Origin: Brevibacterium zhoupengii
GTDB lineage: Bacteria; Actinomycetota; Actinomycetes; Actinomycetales; Brevibacteriaceae
Direction: 5' to 3'
DNA length: 64,000 bases
NCBI RefSeq assembly: GCF_021117425.1
Contig: NZ_CP088298.1
Coordinates: forward strand, 4,092,001-4,156,000
The notes beneath the pieces were generated by a model. That model saw only the letters and a list, made by a program, of their open reading frames with translations, did no database searches and was not told where the DNA came from. How positions within the stretch are numbered: position 1 is the stretch's first letter; every line of letters begins with the position of its first letter. Below are positions 25,630 through 34,529 of the stretch, in pieces. Position numbers and translations under genes: made by a program.

Positions 25630-25645
25630 CTGTTACTGAACAGTA
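25630..25645. promoter_or_regulatory. Overlapping palindromes upstream of a hydrolase gene
   Basis: CTGTT/AACAG (25630-25634 and 25639-25643) and TACTG/CAGTA (25634-25638 and 25641-25645) overlap just 5' of TAGATAAT, which looks like a -10 element. The symmetry and position about 30 bases before the first possible start suggest an operator inside the promoter. No regulator gene is adjacent, so the protein that would bind is unknown. Confidence 0.35.
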
Positions 25646-25673
25646 GATAATTTGCGAGTTCTTCATTAACCTT

Positions 25674-26612
25674 GTGCTCATGACGAGCACAATGATGAGT
25701 TCCGTGCGTATTCCGGTCACCGGTGGCCCACACAGCGAAACCACCGGCAACAGACACCAGACGGCAGGCGAATCCGAGCGGCACAGTCACGTGGTCGGCA
25801 CTGTGCTGATGCCGCCAGAAACCCCGGTCGGATTTCTCACGGTCCATCCTGCCACGGCGACTCCGGCTCGCTTCTACACGAAGTTCGCCGAATACGCCGT
25901 CGACCGAGGGCTGGCAGTGCTCACCTACGATGTGCGCGGCGTCGCCGCCTCGGGGCCGGCGAGTGAGCACGCCAGGCTGCGGATGCGTGACTGGATGCAA
26001 GAGGACGCGAATGCCGTCGCGGCCTGGGCCAACCGTGAATACCCGGAGCTGCCGAAGCTGGCAATCGGACACAGCCTCGGCGGCCATGCTCTGCTGTTGG
26101 GCAACGCTAACGCGGGACTGCACGGCATCGTCACCGTGGGCACAGCATTGGCGGCACTGCAAGATATCAATCCCCGCAGCGAACGACTGCGCGTCGGGCT
26201 CATTCTCAGGGCGCTCGGCCCTCTCATCAGTCCACTCGTCGGCTACGCTCCCGGCAAACGCCTCGGCCTCGGTGAGGACATCCCGACCGCGGCCATGCTC
26301 GAATGGGGTCGCTGGGTGCAGATGTCCGAGTATTTCTTCGACGATCCGAGCCTGGGTGCCACCGCACGGATGGCACGCTTGCGCACGCCCGTGCTCGCCG
26401 TCGGTGCCAGCGACGACAACTGGGCCTCAGCAGCCCAGGTCGACGCGCTCGTCGACCATGTCCGCCTCGCCGAGGTGCAGCGACGCACCTTCACACCTGA
26501 GGAACTCGAGGTCGACCGAATCGGGCATCATGGTCTGTTTCGGCGCTCGGTCGCCGAGAGGGCGTGGCCGGAGATCGTCACCTGGCTGCTGCACCGACTC
26601 CCCCGGCACTGA
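25674..26612 (+). CDS. Alpha/beta hydrolase, serine esterase-like
   Basis: Up to 312 residues. The nucleophile lies in LAIGHSLGGHALLLG, an early VLTYDVRGVAASGP motif gives the oxyanion/Arg region, and near the end ASDDNWAS and RIGHHGLFRRSV supply the likely acid and His. This is the pattern of hydrolases that act on small esters or lipids, with no signal peptide. The first 45 residues are unlike the family, and no ribosome binding site is visible before the GTG (25674) or the ATGs that follow (25680, 25692), so the true start is uncertain and could be leaderless. Its stop is 3 bases from that of the convergent transporter. Confidence 0.8.
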   Translation: MLMTSTMMSSVRIPVTGGPHSETTGNRHQTAGESERHSHVVGTVLMPPETPVGFLTVHPATATPARFYTKFAEYAVDRGLAVLTYDVRGVAASGPASEHARLRMRDWMQEDANAVAAWANREYPELPKLAIGHSLGGHALLLGNANAGLHGIVTVGTALAALQDINPRSERLRVGLILRALGPLISPLVGYAPGKRLGLGEDIPTAAMLEWGRWVQMSEYFFDDPSLGATARMARLRTPVLAVGASDDNWASAAQVDALVDHVRLAEVQRRTFTPEELEVDRIGHHGLFRRSVAERAWPEIVTWLLHRLPRH

Positions 26613-26614
26613 CC

Positions 26615-28024
26615 TCAGGCCGGGACGAGATCCTTGTCGCGGTCCACTTCCGCCAAGGGCCTGCCCGCCATATTGCGGGCCAGGAACAGGGTCGGAATGC
26701 CGGCTACGACGACGATGACGGTCGCATAGATCGCTGGGGCCAAGGTGAGACCAGTCGAGCTCATCAGCGCTGTCGCAATCAGTGGGGAGAGTCCGCCGAA
26801 GAGGACCGTGGCCACGTTGTAGCCGATCGCCATTCCAGAGAAGCGGCTGGTGCCGGTGAACTGCTCGGGGACCATGGCCGCCGCCACAGCACTCCATCCG
26901 GCGGCTGGCACAGCAAGGAACGCCACACCGAAGATCGCGACGCCGGAGTTCCCATCGGCCAACAGCGCGTAGGCGGGAATGGTGGTGAGGATGAAGACGG
27001 CCATGAGCACCGCCAGAGTCTTCTTGCGCCCGAAGCGGTCCGAGGCGATGCCGAACAGCGGCGTGATGACGATCGCCACGACGGCGGCGATGGTGCCCAG
27101 TGCCAGTGACCCGGAGTTCTTCACCTGAGAGACCTCTTCGATATAGGTCGGTACATAGGTGATGTTGAGGAAGTAGCTGACCGATCCGATCGAGGAGATC
27201 AGGAACGCGACGAGGATCGCGCGGGGCTGCTGGAGGAAGGCGATGAGCAGCGGGGAGCGACCGCGTGAGGCCACAGGCTTGTCGCTCTTGGCGGTCTGCG
27301 CCTGCTTCGTCTTCTCCGCGGCCTGCAGTCGCTTGAAGGTGTCGGTCTCCTCCATCATGCGACGGAGCGGGATCATCAGTGCGGCAAGCAGTGCACCGAG
27401 GATGAACAGGACTCGCCAGCCCCACGAGCTCATCGCCTCGGCCGAGAGTGTGCTTGCTAGCAGTGCTCCGGAGCCCACCGCGAGCAGGGCCCCGACCTCA
27501 CTGTTGGCAGCCGCCCAGCTGGCTGCGAGTCCCCGGCGCTTGCTGCCAGCCGATTCCATCAGGAAGACCATGATCCCGGTGTACTCGGCCCCGACGGAGA
27601 ATCCGGACAGGCAGCGGAAGAAGACCATGCCGACGCCGGCCCAGATGCCGATCGTGTCATATCCGGGCATAATCGCGATTCCGAGCATCGCGACGGCCAT
27701 GAGCACAGCGGAGACGACCAATGCGGACTTGCGTCCGACCCTGTCGCCGAGGTGGCCGAAAACCATGGCGCCCAGTGGCCGGAACAGGAACCCGGCGGCT
27801 CCGACACCCAGGGTGAGCAGGAGCGAATCGGGGCGATCGCCGAAGAATTCCTTGGTCAGAATGGTCGCGACATAGAAGAAGATCGAGAAGTCATACCATT
27901 CGACGATGGTGCCGAAGGCCGCGACCATCATCGATCGACGGCGCCCCTTCTCCTTCTCCGGGCTGTTGGAGGCTGCTGGGTCCGACTGGGCCTGCGATTC
28001 GAAATCTGACATCGAGGAGTCCAT
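26615..28024 (-). CDS. MFS transporter, metabolite:H+ symporter (MHS) family
   Basis: A 469-residue, 12-helix permease: FGTIVEWYDFSIFFYVATIL at the first helix, GHLGDRVGRKSAL in loop 2-3, SGFSVGAEYTGIMVFLMESA in helices 4-5, and a central cytoplasmic loop with Lys/Gln-rich sequence (AAEKTKQAQTAKSDK). Loop 8-9 carries ASDRFGRKKTLA. It would import a small organic acid or zwitterion with protons. Two starts are possible (28024 and 28012); neither has an ideally placed ribosome binding site. No catabolic enzyme is directly linked, so the substrate is open. Confidence 0.87.
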   Translation of the reverse strand: MDSSMSDFESQAQSDPAASNSPEKEKGRRRSMMVAAFGTIVEWYDFSIFFYVATILTKEFFGDRPDSLLLTLGVGAAGFLFRPLGAMVFGHLGDRVGRKSALVVSAVLMAVAMLGIAIMPGYDTIGIWAGVGMVFFRCLSGFSVGAEYTGIMVFLMESAGSKRRGLAASWAAANSEVGALLAVGSGALLASTLSAEAMSSWGWRVLFILGALLAALMIPLRRMMEETDTFKRLQAAEKTKQAQTAKSDKPVASRGRSPLLIAFLQQPRAILVAFLISSIGSVSYFLNITYVPTYIEEVSQVKNSGSLALGTIAAVVAIVITPLFGIASDRFGRKKTLAVLMAVFILTTIPAYALLADGNSGVAIFGVAFLAVPAAGWSAVAAAMVPEQFTGTSRFSGMAIGYNVATVLFGGLSPLIATALMSSTGLTLAPAIYATVIVVVAGIPTLFLARNMAGRPLAEVDRDKDLVPA

Positions 28025-28140
28025 TTCCTAGGGAATGCTGCGGCCATATCTCTCAACGACCACGGACAAAGCTGCTCGTCGAGCCTTTCCTGCCCACCTT
28101 ACTGCTGGTGGGAGCCTGTGGGCAGGTCAGCGGAGAATTC

Positions 28141-29514
28141 TCAGCCCGCGCGCGAGCCGAGCCCGAACGACCCCAGCCCGAACAGAGAATCGGTGAATCG
28201 GTTCCCGAACATCGCGTGCGGGTCCAGCTTCTCCCGCAGCGCACAGAAGTCCTCGAAACGCGGATAGAGCTCACGCAGATCATCGGCGCCCAGAGCGTGG
28301 ATCTTGCCCCAGTGCGGGCGGCCCCCATAACGTCGACAGATCTGTTCGACGACACGGAAGTACTCGGCGAAGTCGTCCTTCACGAACCGGTGCACGGCGA
28401 TGTACATCGTCTCGCGCCCGAAGGCGGTCGAGAGTGGAACATCATCGGCGGCGGCAGATCTGACTTCGATCGGGAACGAGATCGACCATCCTCTCGACTC
28501 GATCGTGCGACGGATCTCACGGATCGCCTCGGCGCCGGATTCGAAGGGAAGCGCATACTCCATCTCGTTGAACCGCACCCGCCGGGGCGTCACGAAGACG
28601 TCGTGTCCCGGTGCTCGGTAGGTTCTGTCCGAGACGGCGGATTGGGCGATCCGATTGATGCGCGGGACGAGGCTGGGCACCGCCGATCCGAGCTCGACGG
28701 CTAGGCGAAGGGCACCGTTTTCGATGACTTCCTTGTCGAAGAGGTTGAGGAATCGATTGCGCACCCCTGCCTCAGCGAGGTGGCCCGGGCCGATCTCACC
28801 GAGCCCGACACGGGTGTTCGTCTTGGTCAGAGCGGTGTCGGTGTGCGGGAACCAGTAGAACTCGAAATGGTCGGCTGCGCGCATCCGTGGTTCGAGGTCG
28901 GCCAGCAGCTCGTCGACATCCGTCACGATCTCCTCGGCGATGAGGTCGAAGGCCGGCACGCACTGCAGCTCGATCTCCGTGACGATGCCCAGCACGCCGA
29001 GGCTGACGCGGGCCAGGTCGAAGATCTCCGGTTGAGTCGTGGGCGACAGGTCGATCACGGTGCCGTCGGGTCCCATGAGCGAGAGACCGGAGACGGTCCC
29101 CGCGAACCCGGTGAACCCGAGCCCGGTCCCGTGTGTGCTCGTCGAGATCGCTCCGGCGAGCGCCTGCGGATTGACGTCGCCCTGATTGGCCAGGGCCAGC
29201 CCGAAGGGCGCGAGCAGGGCCGGAATGTCGCGCAGCCGGGTGCCCGCGTGGAAACGCACCCGCCCGGACTCCTCATCGACGGCGATGATTCCGCTGAGGT
29301 GGTCGAGGCTGATCATGACATCGTCTCCCGCGGCCACGGGGGTGAACGAGTGCCCTGCACCGACGGGTCTGACCCGTTGACCGGCCGCGGACCGCAGGAT
29401 CTCGCCCAGTTCCCCCGCCGAGGTGGGCCTGAGGAAGGTGTGCGGATGGGAGTGGACGTGCCCGGACCAGTTCCGGAACAGCTGTCGCTGAGTCGGTCTG
29501 CCGCTGCGGGTCAC
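28141..29514 (-). CDS. FAD-linked oxidase, D-arabinono-1,4-lactone/L-gulonolactone oxidase family
   Basis: A 457-residue flavoprotein of the VAO fold. The N-terminal FAD domain has HTFLRPTSAGELGEILRSAA, RPVGAGHSFTPVAAGDD and ISTSTHGTGLGFTGFAGTVS. The C-terminal ALO domain ends with RPHWGKIHALGADDLRELYP and the DPHAMFGNRF block. Members oxidise aldonolactones or related polyols with oxygen. The start is GTG 29514, overlapping the upstream gene's stop by four bases (GTGA); a longer in-frame ATG reading lies inside that gene. The tight coupling with a PLP enzyme suggests a shared pathway. The real substrate is unknown. Confidence 0.85.
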   Translation of the reverse strand: MTRSGRPTQRQLFRNWSGHVHSHPHTFLRPTSAGELGEILRSAAGQRVRPVGAGHSFTPVAAGDDVMISLDHLSGIIAVDEESGRVRFHAGTRLRDIPALLAPFGLALANQGDVNPQALAGAISTSTHGTGLGFTGFAGTVSGLSLMGPDGTVIDLSPTTQPEIFDLARVSLGVLGIVTEIELQCVPAFDLIAEEIVTDVDELLADLEPRMRAADHFEFYWFPHTDTALTKTNTRVGLGEIGPGHLAEAGVRNRFLNLFDKEVIENGALRLAVELGSAVPSLVPRINRIAQSAVSDRTYRAPGHDVFVTPRRVRFNEMEYALPFESGAEAIREIRRTIESRGWSISFPIEVRSAAADDVPLSTAFGRETMYIAVHRFVKDDFAEYFRVVEQICRRYGGRPHWGKIHALGADDLRELYPRFEDFCALREKLDPHAMFGNRFTDSLFGLGSFGLGSRAG

Positions 29515-30755
29515 AGCACCCACCCCTGTCCGCGATAGGTCGACCACGAGTCGACGATCTGGGCTCCTGAGACGACGAGGAACTCATTGAAGTGCTCGGC
29601 GAGCTCACCGGCCTTGGCATGTCTGAACCAGACGAGGTCGCCGATGCGCAGATCTTCGGTGCCGGGACCGGTCAGTGGGGTCTGGACTTCACCAGCACCT
29701 TCGAGTCCCGCGTAGTCGAGTCCAGGGGGCCAGGCAATCGTCGGGACACGGTCGGCTCCAGGCACGCCGGAGGCGATGAATCCCCCTTTGAAGACCGTCA
29801 CCCAGCCGGGTCCAGGTCGGCGCACCACGGGGGTGGCGAAGTAGGCGGCCGGCTCGTGTCGGAAGTGGGTGTAGCCGTCGAAGAGTCCTGGGGAGAAGAG
29901 TCCGGAGCCGGCGGCCAGTTCCGTCAGAGTGCCCTCGGCCACGCTGGATTCGAAGGACCCGGTGCCGCCGCCGTTGACGAATTCGAGGTCGGTGAGTTCA
30001 CGCACCGCATCGACGACGCTTCTGCGCCGGACCTTCAGCTCGGCGATCGAACGCTTCTGCATGGCACGCACCATGGCCTGCTTGGGCGTTGGCCCGGCAT
30101 CGGCGGTGCCGGCGACCTGCCCCTCGTAGGACATCAGCCCGACGAGGGTGGTCTCCGGGCGGGCCATGACCTGTGCGGCGAGGTCGACGGCAGCGGCCGA
30201 ATCGCGGATCGGAGAGCGCCTGGCCCCGATATGGATCCGACTGCTCAGCACCCCTGAGCCGAGGCGGTACGAGGCATCGATGTCGATGCACACGCGCACA
30301 GTCTGTGCCGTGCCGCCGGCCGCCGCGTCGCCTACTCTCGCGTCGCCTGCCGTGGCACCGGCCTCTGCATCGCTGCGGGCGCTGTCGATGATATCGAGGT
30401 GGGTGGGGCAGTCGATCATCAGGGTGATGTTCTGGGTGGCCCCCGCCTCGGCGAACATCTGAGTGAGACTGCCCCGATCAACGGTGGGATAGCCGACGAG
30501 GATATCGCGGACCCCGCGAGCTTGGAGGATCAGCGCCTCCGGCAGTGAGAAGGCGAAGACCCCAGAGTAGCCGGGGTGGGCGAGCGCGCGCTCGATCGCA
30601 GCGGGAGTGCGCAGGGACTTCGTGGCGATGCGGATCGGCAGCCCCTGGGCTCGCTGGGCCAAGACGGTGACGTTCGCGTCGAACGCCTCCAGATCGATGA
30701 CCGCGACAGGAGCTCCGACCCCACTCAGGGCGTGACGCAGTTCACGTGAGATCAT
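29511..30755 (-). CDS. PLP-dependent amino-acid deaminase/aldolase-like protein (alanine racemase N-domain fold)
   Basis: A 414-residue fold-type III PLP enzyme started at ATG 30755; sequence 5' of that is antisense to the neighbouring dehydrogenase gene and is not coding. The PLP lysine is in PIRIATKSLRTPAAIERALA. Barrel motifs are DILVGYPTVDRG, VCIDIDASYRLG and VGLMSYEGQVAG, then a C-terminal D-serine-dehydratase-like beta domain (VTVFKGGFIASGVPGADRVP, YAGLEGAGEVQTPL). The family includes D-threonine aldolases and D-serine dehydratases. An Ala/Gly-rich loop (about residues 145-165) looks like an insertion. It is coupled to the ALO-type oxidase downstream and divergent from the succinate-semialdehyde dehydrogenase gene across 69 bases. 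Confidence 0.83.
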   Translation of the reverse strand: MISRELRHALSGVGAPVAVIDLEAFDANVTVLAQRAQGLPIRIATKSLRTPAAIERALAHPGYSGVFAFSLPEALILQARGVRDILVGYPTVDRGSLTQMFAEAGATQNITLMIDCPTHLDIIDSARSDAEAGATAGDARVGDAAAGGTAQTVRVCIDIDASYRLGSGVLSSRIHIGARRSPIRDSAAAVDLAAQVMARPETTLVGLMSYEGQVAGTADAGPTPKQAMVRAMQKRSIAELKVRRRSVVDAVRELTDLEFVNGGGTGSFESSVAEGTLTELAAGSGLFSPGLFDGYTHFRHEPAAYFATPVVRRPGPGWVTVFKGGFIASGVPGADRVPTIAWPPGLDYAGLEGAGEVQTPLTGPGTEDLRIGDLVWFRHAKAGELAEHFNEFLVVSGAQIVDSWSTYRGQGWVL

Positions 30756-30824
30756 GAAGATACTGTAGCGTAAGTTAGCGGTTCCATAGGCAGCAATCCA
30801 CCCATTCACTGACGACACGGAGGC

Positions 30825-32417
30825 ATGATGCACACGGACGTCACCAGCACCACCACCCCCTCGGACCGACTCACACATGTCACCGATCGGCTCCGCGAAT
30901 TCCTCGACAGCAACCCCTATGCCGAGGCTTCGGGCAGCGGTGATCGCATGGTCAGCCCCGACCCGTTCACCGGCCTCGAACTTCCCCGCTTCGCTAAGAA
31001 CACACCGGCCGACATCGAGAACGCCTACGCCACCGCGCGCATCGCCGCTGACGCCTGGGCAGCGCGGTCCCCCGAACACCGGGCGCGGGTGCTGCTGCGA
31101 CTGCATTCTGCATTGCGCCGGCACGAAGATCTCCTCCTCGACATCATCCAGTACGAGACCGGCAAAGCCCGCATCCACGCCTATGACGAGATCCTCGACA
31201 CCTACAACGTGTGCCGCCACTATGGTGTGACCGCTCCCGCCCGACTGCGCCCGCAACGCCGTCGCGGCGCCGTTCCCGTCCTCACCCGCACCGAGGTCAC
31301 CCGCACACCGCTGGGCGTCGTCGGGTTCATCACCCCTTGGAACTATCCGCTGACCTTGGGCGCAACGGACTTGCTCGCGGCCCTGATCGCCGGCAATGCC
31401 GTGGTGCACAAACCCGACAGCCAGACAACCCTGACCGCCATCATCATGCGTCGTCTGGCCATTGCCTGCGGCCTGCCCGCGGAAGTCTGGCAGCTGGTAC
31501 CCGGGCCCAGCAGCGAGGTCGGCCCGGCTCTGATGGCCGGTGCCGATGGGATCTCCTTCACCGGCTCGACCGCTGCGGGTCGCTCCATTGCCGCCGAGGC
31601 GGCCTCGCGTCTGCTTCCCACCGCCCTTGAGCTCGGCGGCAAGAACCCGATGCTCATCCTCTCCGATGCCGATCTTCCCTCGGCCGTAGACGGTGCCGTC
31701 CGTGGGTGCTTCTCCTCGGCCGGTCAGCTGTGCCTGTCCATCGAGCGCATCTATGTCCACGAGGATCTCTACCCCGAGTTCTGTGCCCATTTCGCCGAGG
31801 CGACCCGGAACCTCGAGCTCAGCTCCGACTACTCCTACGGCCCCGGAATGGGTTCCCTGGCTGGACCGAAGCAGTTGGCACAAGTCAGCGAACACATCGA
31901 ACAGGCCCGAGCGAGCGGAGCTCAGGTCATCGCGGGTGGCCGCCCGGTCCCGGAGCTGGGCCCCTACTTCTACCTGCCGACCGTGCTCACCGATGTCACC
32001 GAGGAGGCTGAGCTGTTCGCCGAGGAGACCTTCGGCCCTGTCGTCGCCGTGTACCCGGTGGCCAGCGACGCCGAGGCGATCAAGCGGGCAAACGCCTCCG
32101 AATACGGTCTCAACGCCAGCGTCTACTCCCAGTCCCGCGGGCTCGAGACAGCCAGGCAGCTCGAGTCTGGAATGGTCAATGTCAATGAGGCCTATGTAGC
32201 CGCCTGGGGTTCGATCGACTCTCCGGCCGGCGGCGTCAAGGCTTCAGGCATGGGCCATCGGCATGGAGTTGAGGGTCTCTACCAGTTCATGCACACGCAC
32301 AGCATCGCCGAGCAGAATCTGGTTCCCATCGCTCCGTTCGGTCCGCTCGATCAGTCGCGATTCGCCCGCACGCTGACCACCGCGTTCGAGGTCATGCGTG
32401 CCCTGCGCATGAAGTGA
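30825..32417 (+). CDS. gabD2: Succinate-semialdehyde dehydrogenase (GabD2-like aldehyde dehydrogenase)
   Basis: A 530-residue aldehyde dehydrogenase, a little longer than typical, matching the mycobacterial GabD2 type. NAD(P)-binding GFITPWNYPLTLG, general-base Glu in ALELGGKNPMLI, catalytic Cys in SSAGQLCLSIERI and the C-terminal EETFGPVVAVYP are intact. The QLCLSIER context is typical of GabD2 rather than of the classical GQTCV sequence. It converts succinate semialdehyde to succinate. GGAGG nearly touches the first ATG (30825), so the second ATG (30828) may be the real start. It converges on the penicillin-binding protein gene 9 bases downstream. Confidence 0.85.
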   Translation: MMHTDVTSTTTPSDRLTHVTDRLREFLDSNPYAEASGSGDRMVSPDPFTGLELPRFAKNTPADIENAYATARIAADAWAARSPEHRARVLLRLHSALRRHEDLLLDIIQYETGKARIHAYDEILDTYNVCRHYGVTAPARLRPQRRRGAVPVLTRTEVTRTPLGVVGFITPWNYPLTLGATDLLAALIAGNAVVHKPDSQTTLTAIIMRRLAIACGLPAEVWQLVPGPSSEVGPALMAGADGISFTGSTAAGRSIAAEAASRLLPTALELGGKNPMLILSDADLPSAVDGAVRGCFSSAGQLCLSIERIYVHEDLYPEFCAHFAEATRNLELSSDYSYGPGMGSLAGPKQLAQVSEHIEQARASGAQVIAGGRPVPELGPYFYLPTVLTDVTEEAELFAEETFGPVVAVYPVASDAEAIKRANASEYGLNASVYSQSRGLETARQLESGMVNVNEAYVAAWGSIDSPAGGVKASGMGHRHGVEGLYQFMHTHSIAEQNLVPIAPFGPLDQSRFARTLTTAFEVMRALRMK

Positions 32418-32426
32418 GGGCCTTCC

Positions 32427-34370
32427 TCAGTTGAGCGATTCGAAGAATTTCTTCGCCACCGGCACAGCCGCCTCGGCGCCGAATCCTCCGTCCTCGACGA
32501 GAACGGCCACGGCCACGTCGCCCTGATAACCGGCGAACCAGGAGTGGGTGCGTGGTGGGGTCTTGTCACCGTATTCGGCGGTGCCGGTCTTGCCGTGGAC
32601 CGGTTCGCCGGGGACGTCCTGCAGCGCGCTGGCGGTGCCATCGGTCACTGCGCGGCGCATGAGCTTCTGCATCGTGGTGACCGCGTCGGCGTCGATCGTG
32701 CTCTTGTCCTTGCCCTTGTCCTCGTTTTTGCTCTTGTCAGAGGTCACGAGCAGGGGTTTGACCGTGTCGCCCTCGGCCACGGAGGCGGCCATCACCGCGA
32801 CCGCCAACGGGCTGGAGACGACCTTGCCCTGACCGATCATCTGCGCCGCTTGCGTCACTGCGTCATCATCGCTGGGGACGGTCGCCATCTTCGCCCCAAG
32901 CCCCAGGTCGACGTCGTCCATGCCCAGGCTCGACGCCGCATCTGTCACCTCTGAGCCCGAAACCTTCTGCGCGGCATCGACGAAGGCGGTGTTGCAGGAT
33001 TCGGCGAAATCGTCTTCGAAGGCCACCTCGCCCAGCACGTGGTCTTCGGCGTTCTTGAAGCTCTTTCCATCGACCGTCGTGGTCTTCGGACAGTCGAGAG
33101 TGGTCTTCGCAGTGACTCCGGCCTCCAGCAGGGCCAGGCCGGAGGCGACCTTGAATACCGATCCGGGTGCGTACTGGCCGGTCAGCGCCCGGTCCCAGGC
33201 AGCACCCTCGGGGTCCTGGTTGGCCACCGCGAGGATGTGACCGTCGCTGGGCCGGATCGCCACCAGCGCTGTCGGCTTTTTGCCTGTTGCGGCCGCCTTG
33301 TCTGCCGCTTCCTGCACGTCGACGTTGAGTGTCGTGGTGATGTTCTCACCGTCATGGTCGGGGAATTCGTGGACGAGGACGGGATCGGCGGACTTGCCGT
33401 CGTCGCCTGCCTCCGCGTCCTTGGCATCACCGCCCTCCGCAGCCTCGGCGTCGCTGATGTAGATCGCTTCGCTGCCTGGTCCGCTCAACTGCTTATCGTA
33501 GGCTTTCTGCAGTCCGCTCTTTCCGACAACGGATTCGCCGGTGAGCTTTCCGTCAGAGGCTTCGACCTCCTCGGCGCTGGCGGCTCCGGCCGTTCCCAGA
33601 GTCGGACCGGCGAAGCCCTTCTTCCGGCTCAGCGGCTGAGTGTGTCTGTTGAAGACGGTGCCGGGCAGGGAGTGGATCGAGTCCCTGACCAATTTGTAGT
33701 CACTCTCACGCAGGGTGATGACGGGAACGAGCTGATCGGGCTCCGCCTTGTCGACACGTTCCTTCAACGATGTGAGATCGATATCGAGTTCATCCTTGAG
33801 AGTGCTCAGGGTGTCATCGCCATCCCCTGCTTTCTCGAGCTTGGCCGGGTGGATGCCGATGTCGACGACGGGACCTTCGGCCATCAGCTCTTCGTCGTCT
33901 TCGCCGAGGATCGCACCTCTTTGCCCTGGGGTGGTCTGCGAGACGAGGACTCGACCGTCTTCGAGTTCCGGATGCAGCACGGTGGGAGTCAGCTCGGCCG
34001 ACCAGAGCAGGCCCTTCTTGTGCAGGGGAAGCTCAGAGCTGTATTCCCAGGGTTCACCTTCCTGGTTCGTCCAGGTCCACGTCAGTGTCGCGACGACGTC
34101 ATCACCGTGCTTCTTCGTGCCCTTAAGCTCCACCGAGCGATTCTTCATGCTCTGGTCGAGAGTCCCCAGAATCAGATCGTGCAGCTTCGTCGCCGTCGTC
34201 TGATCCGACCAGACATCGGATTCGATGCTTCCGTTGTTCAGGTCCGCAGCGGCGTCTTCTGCAGCTGTCTCTGCCCTCAGCGGCAGTGTGAAGAAAGCGA
34301 AGACACCGGCTGCGGCCAGCAGCACGACGACGAGGGTGATGGCCAACCACATTGTGGACTTCTTTGTCAT
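32427..34370 (-). CDS. Class B penicillin-binding protein with NTF2-like (MecA-N) domain
   Basis: A 647-residue peptidoglycan transpeptidase. One N-terminal helix (about 7-29) anchors it; residues about 30-150 are an NTF2-like domain and about 150-330 the dimerisation domain. The transpeptidase domain carries SxxK in APGSVFKVASG, SxN in AESCNTAFVDAA and KTG in VHGKTGTAEYGD, so all three active-site motifs are intact. An acidic, Ala/Gly/Asp-rich insert (about 285-315, EAAEGGDAKDAEAGDDGKS) and a Lys/Glu-rich insert (SDKSKNEDKGKDKS) look like flexible loops. It cross-links cell-wall peptides outside the membrane. The same family stands next to gabD2 in mycobacteria, as I recall, so the pairing may be an old neighbourhood. 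Confidence 0.9.
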   Translation of the reverse strand: MTKKSTMWLAITLVVVLLAAAGVFAFFTLPLRAETAAEDAAADLNNGSIESDVWSDQTTATKLHDLILGTLDQSMKNRSVELKGTKKHGDDVVATLTWTWTNQEGEPWEYSSELPLHKKGLLWSAELTPTVLHPELEDGRVLVSQTTPGQRGAILGEDDEELMAEGPVVDIGIHPAKLEKAGDGDDTLSTLKDELDIDLTSLKERVDKAEPDQLVPVITLRESDYKLVRDSIHSLPGTVFNRHTQPLSRKKGFAGPTLGTAGAASAEEVEASDGKLTGESVVGKSGLQKAYDKQLSGPGSEAIYISDAEAAEGGDAKDAEAGDDGKSADPVLVHEFPDHDGENITTTLNVDVQEAADKAAATGKKPTALVAIRPSDGHILAVANQDPEGAAWDRALTGQYAPGSVFKVASGLALLEAGVTAKTTLDCPKTTTVDGKSFKNAEDHVLGEVAFEDDFAESCNTAFVDAAQKVSGSEVTDAASSLGMDDVDLGLGAKMATVPSDDDAVTQAAQMIGQGKVVSSPLAVAVMAASVAEGDTVKPLLVTSDKSKNEDKGKDKSTIDADAVTTMQKLMRRAVTDGTASALQDVPGEPVHGKTGTAEYGDKTPPRTHSWFAGYQGDVAVAVLVEDGGFGAEAAVPVAKKFFESLN

Positions 34371-34529
34371 AGGTCAATCATCGATGGGCTCGGCCGGGAA
34401 GTCCACTTGCTGCCTGCACTGGGCGGTTGGGCGGCCCGTTGAGTCCGGTGGGATGGGGCCCGGCACCGGTGGTGCCTGACCGGCCCTGCCGGGCTGGGTG
34501 GGGATGGAGCCCGGGTATCGAGGGGTGGT

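Noticed and set aside
30756..31895. Leftward extension of the PLP deaminase gene to about 794 codons
   Set aside because: The extra part is antisense to the GabD2-like gene and unlike any family. The PLP domain starts naturally at ATG 30755.
33039..34442. Rightward open frame of 467 codons opposite the penicillin-binding protein
   Set aside because: Antisense to a gene with all three transpeptidase motifs; Leu/Arg/Val-rich shadow translation.
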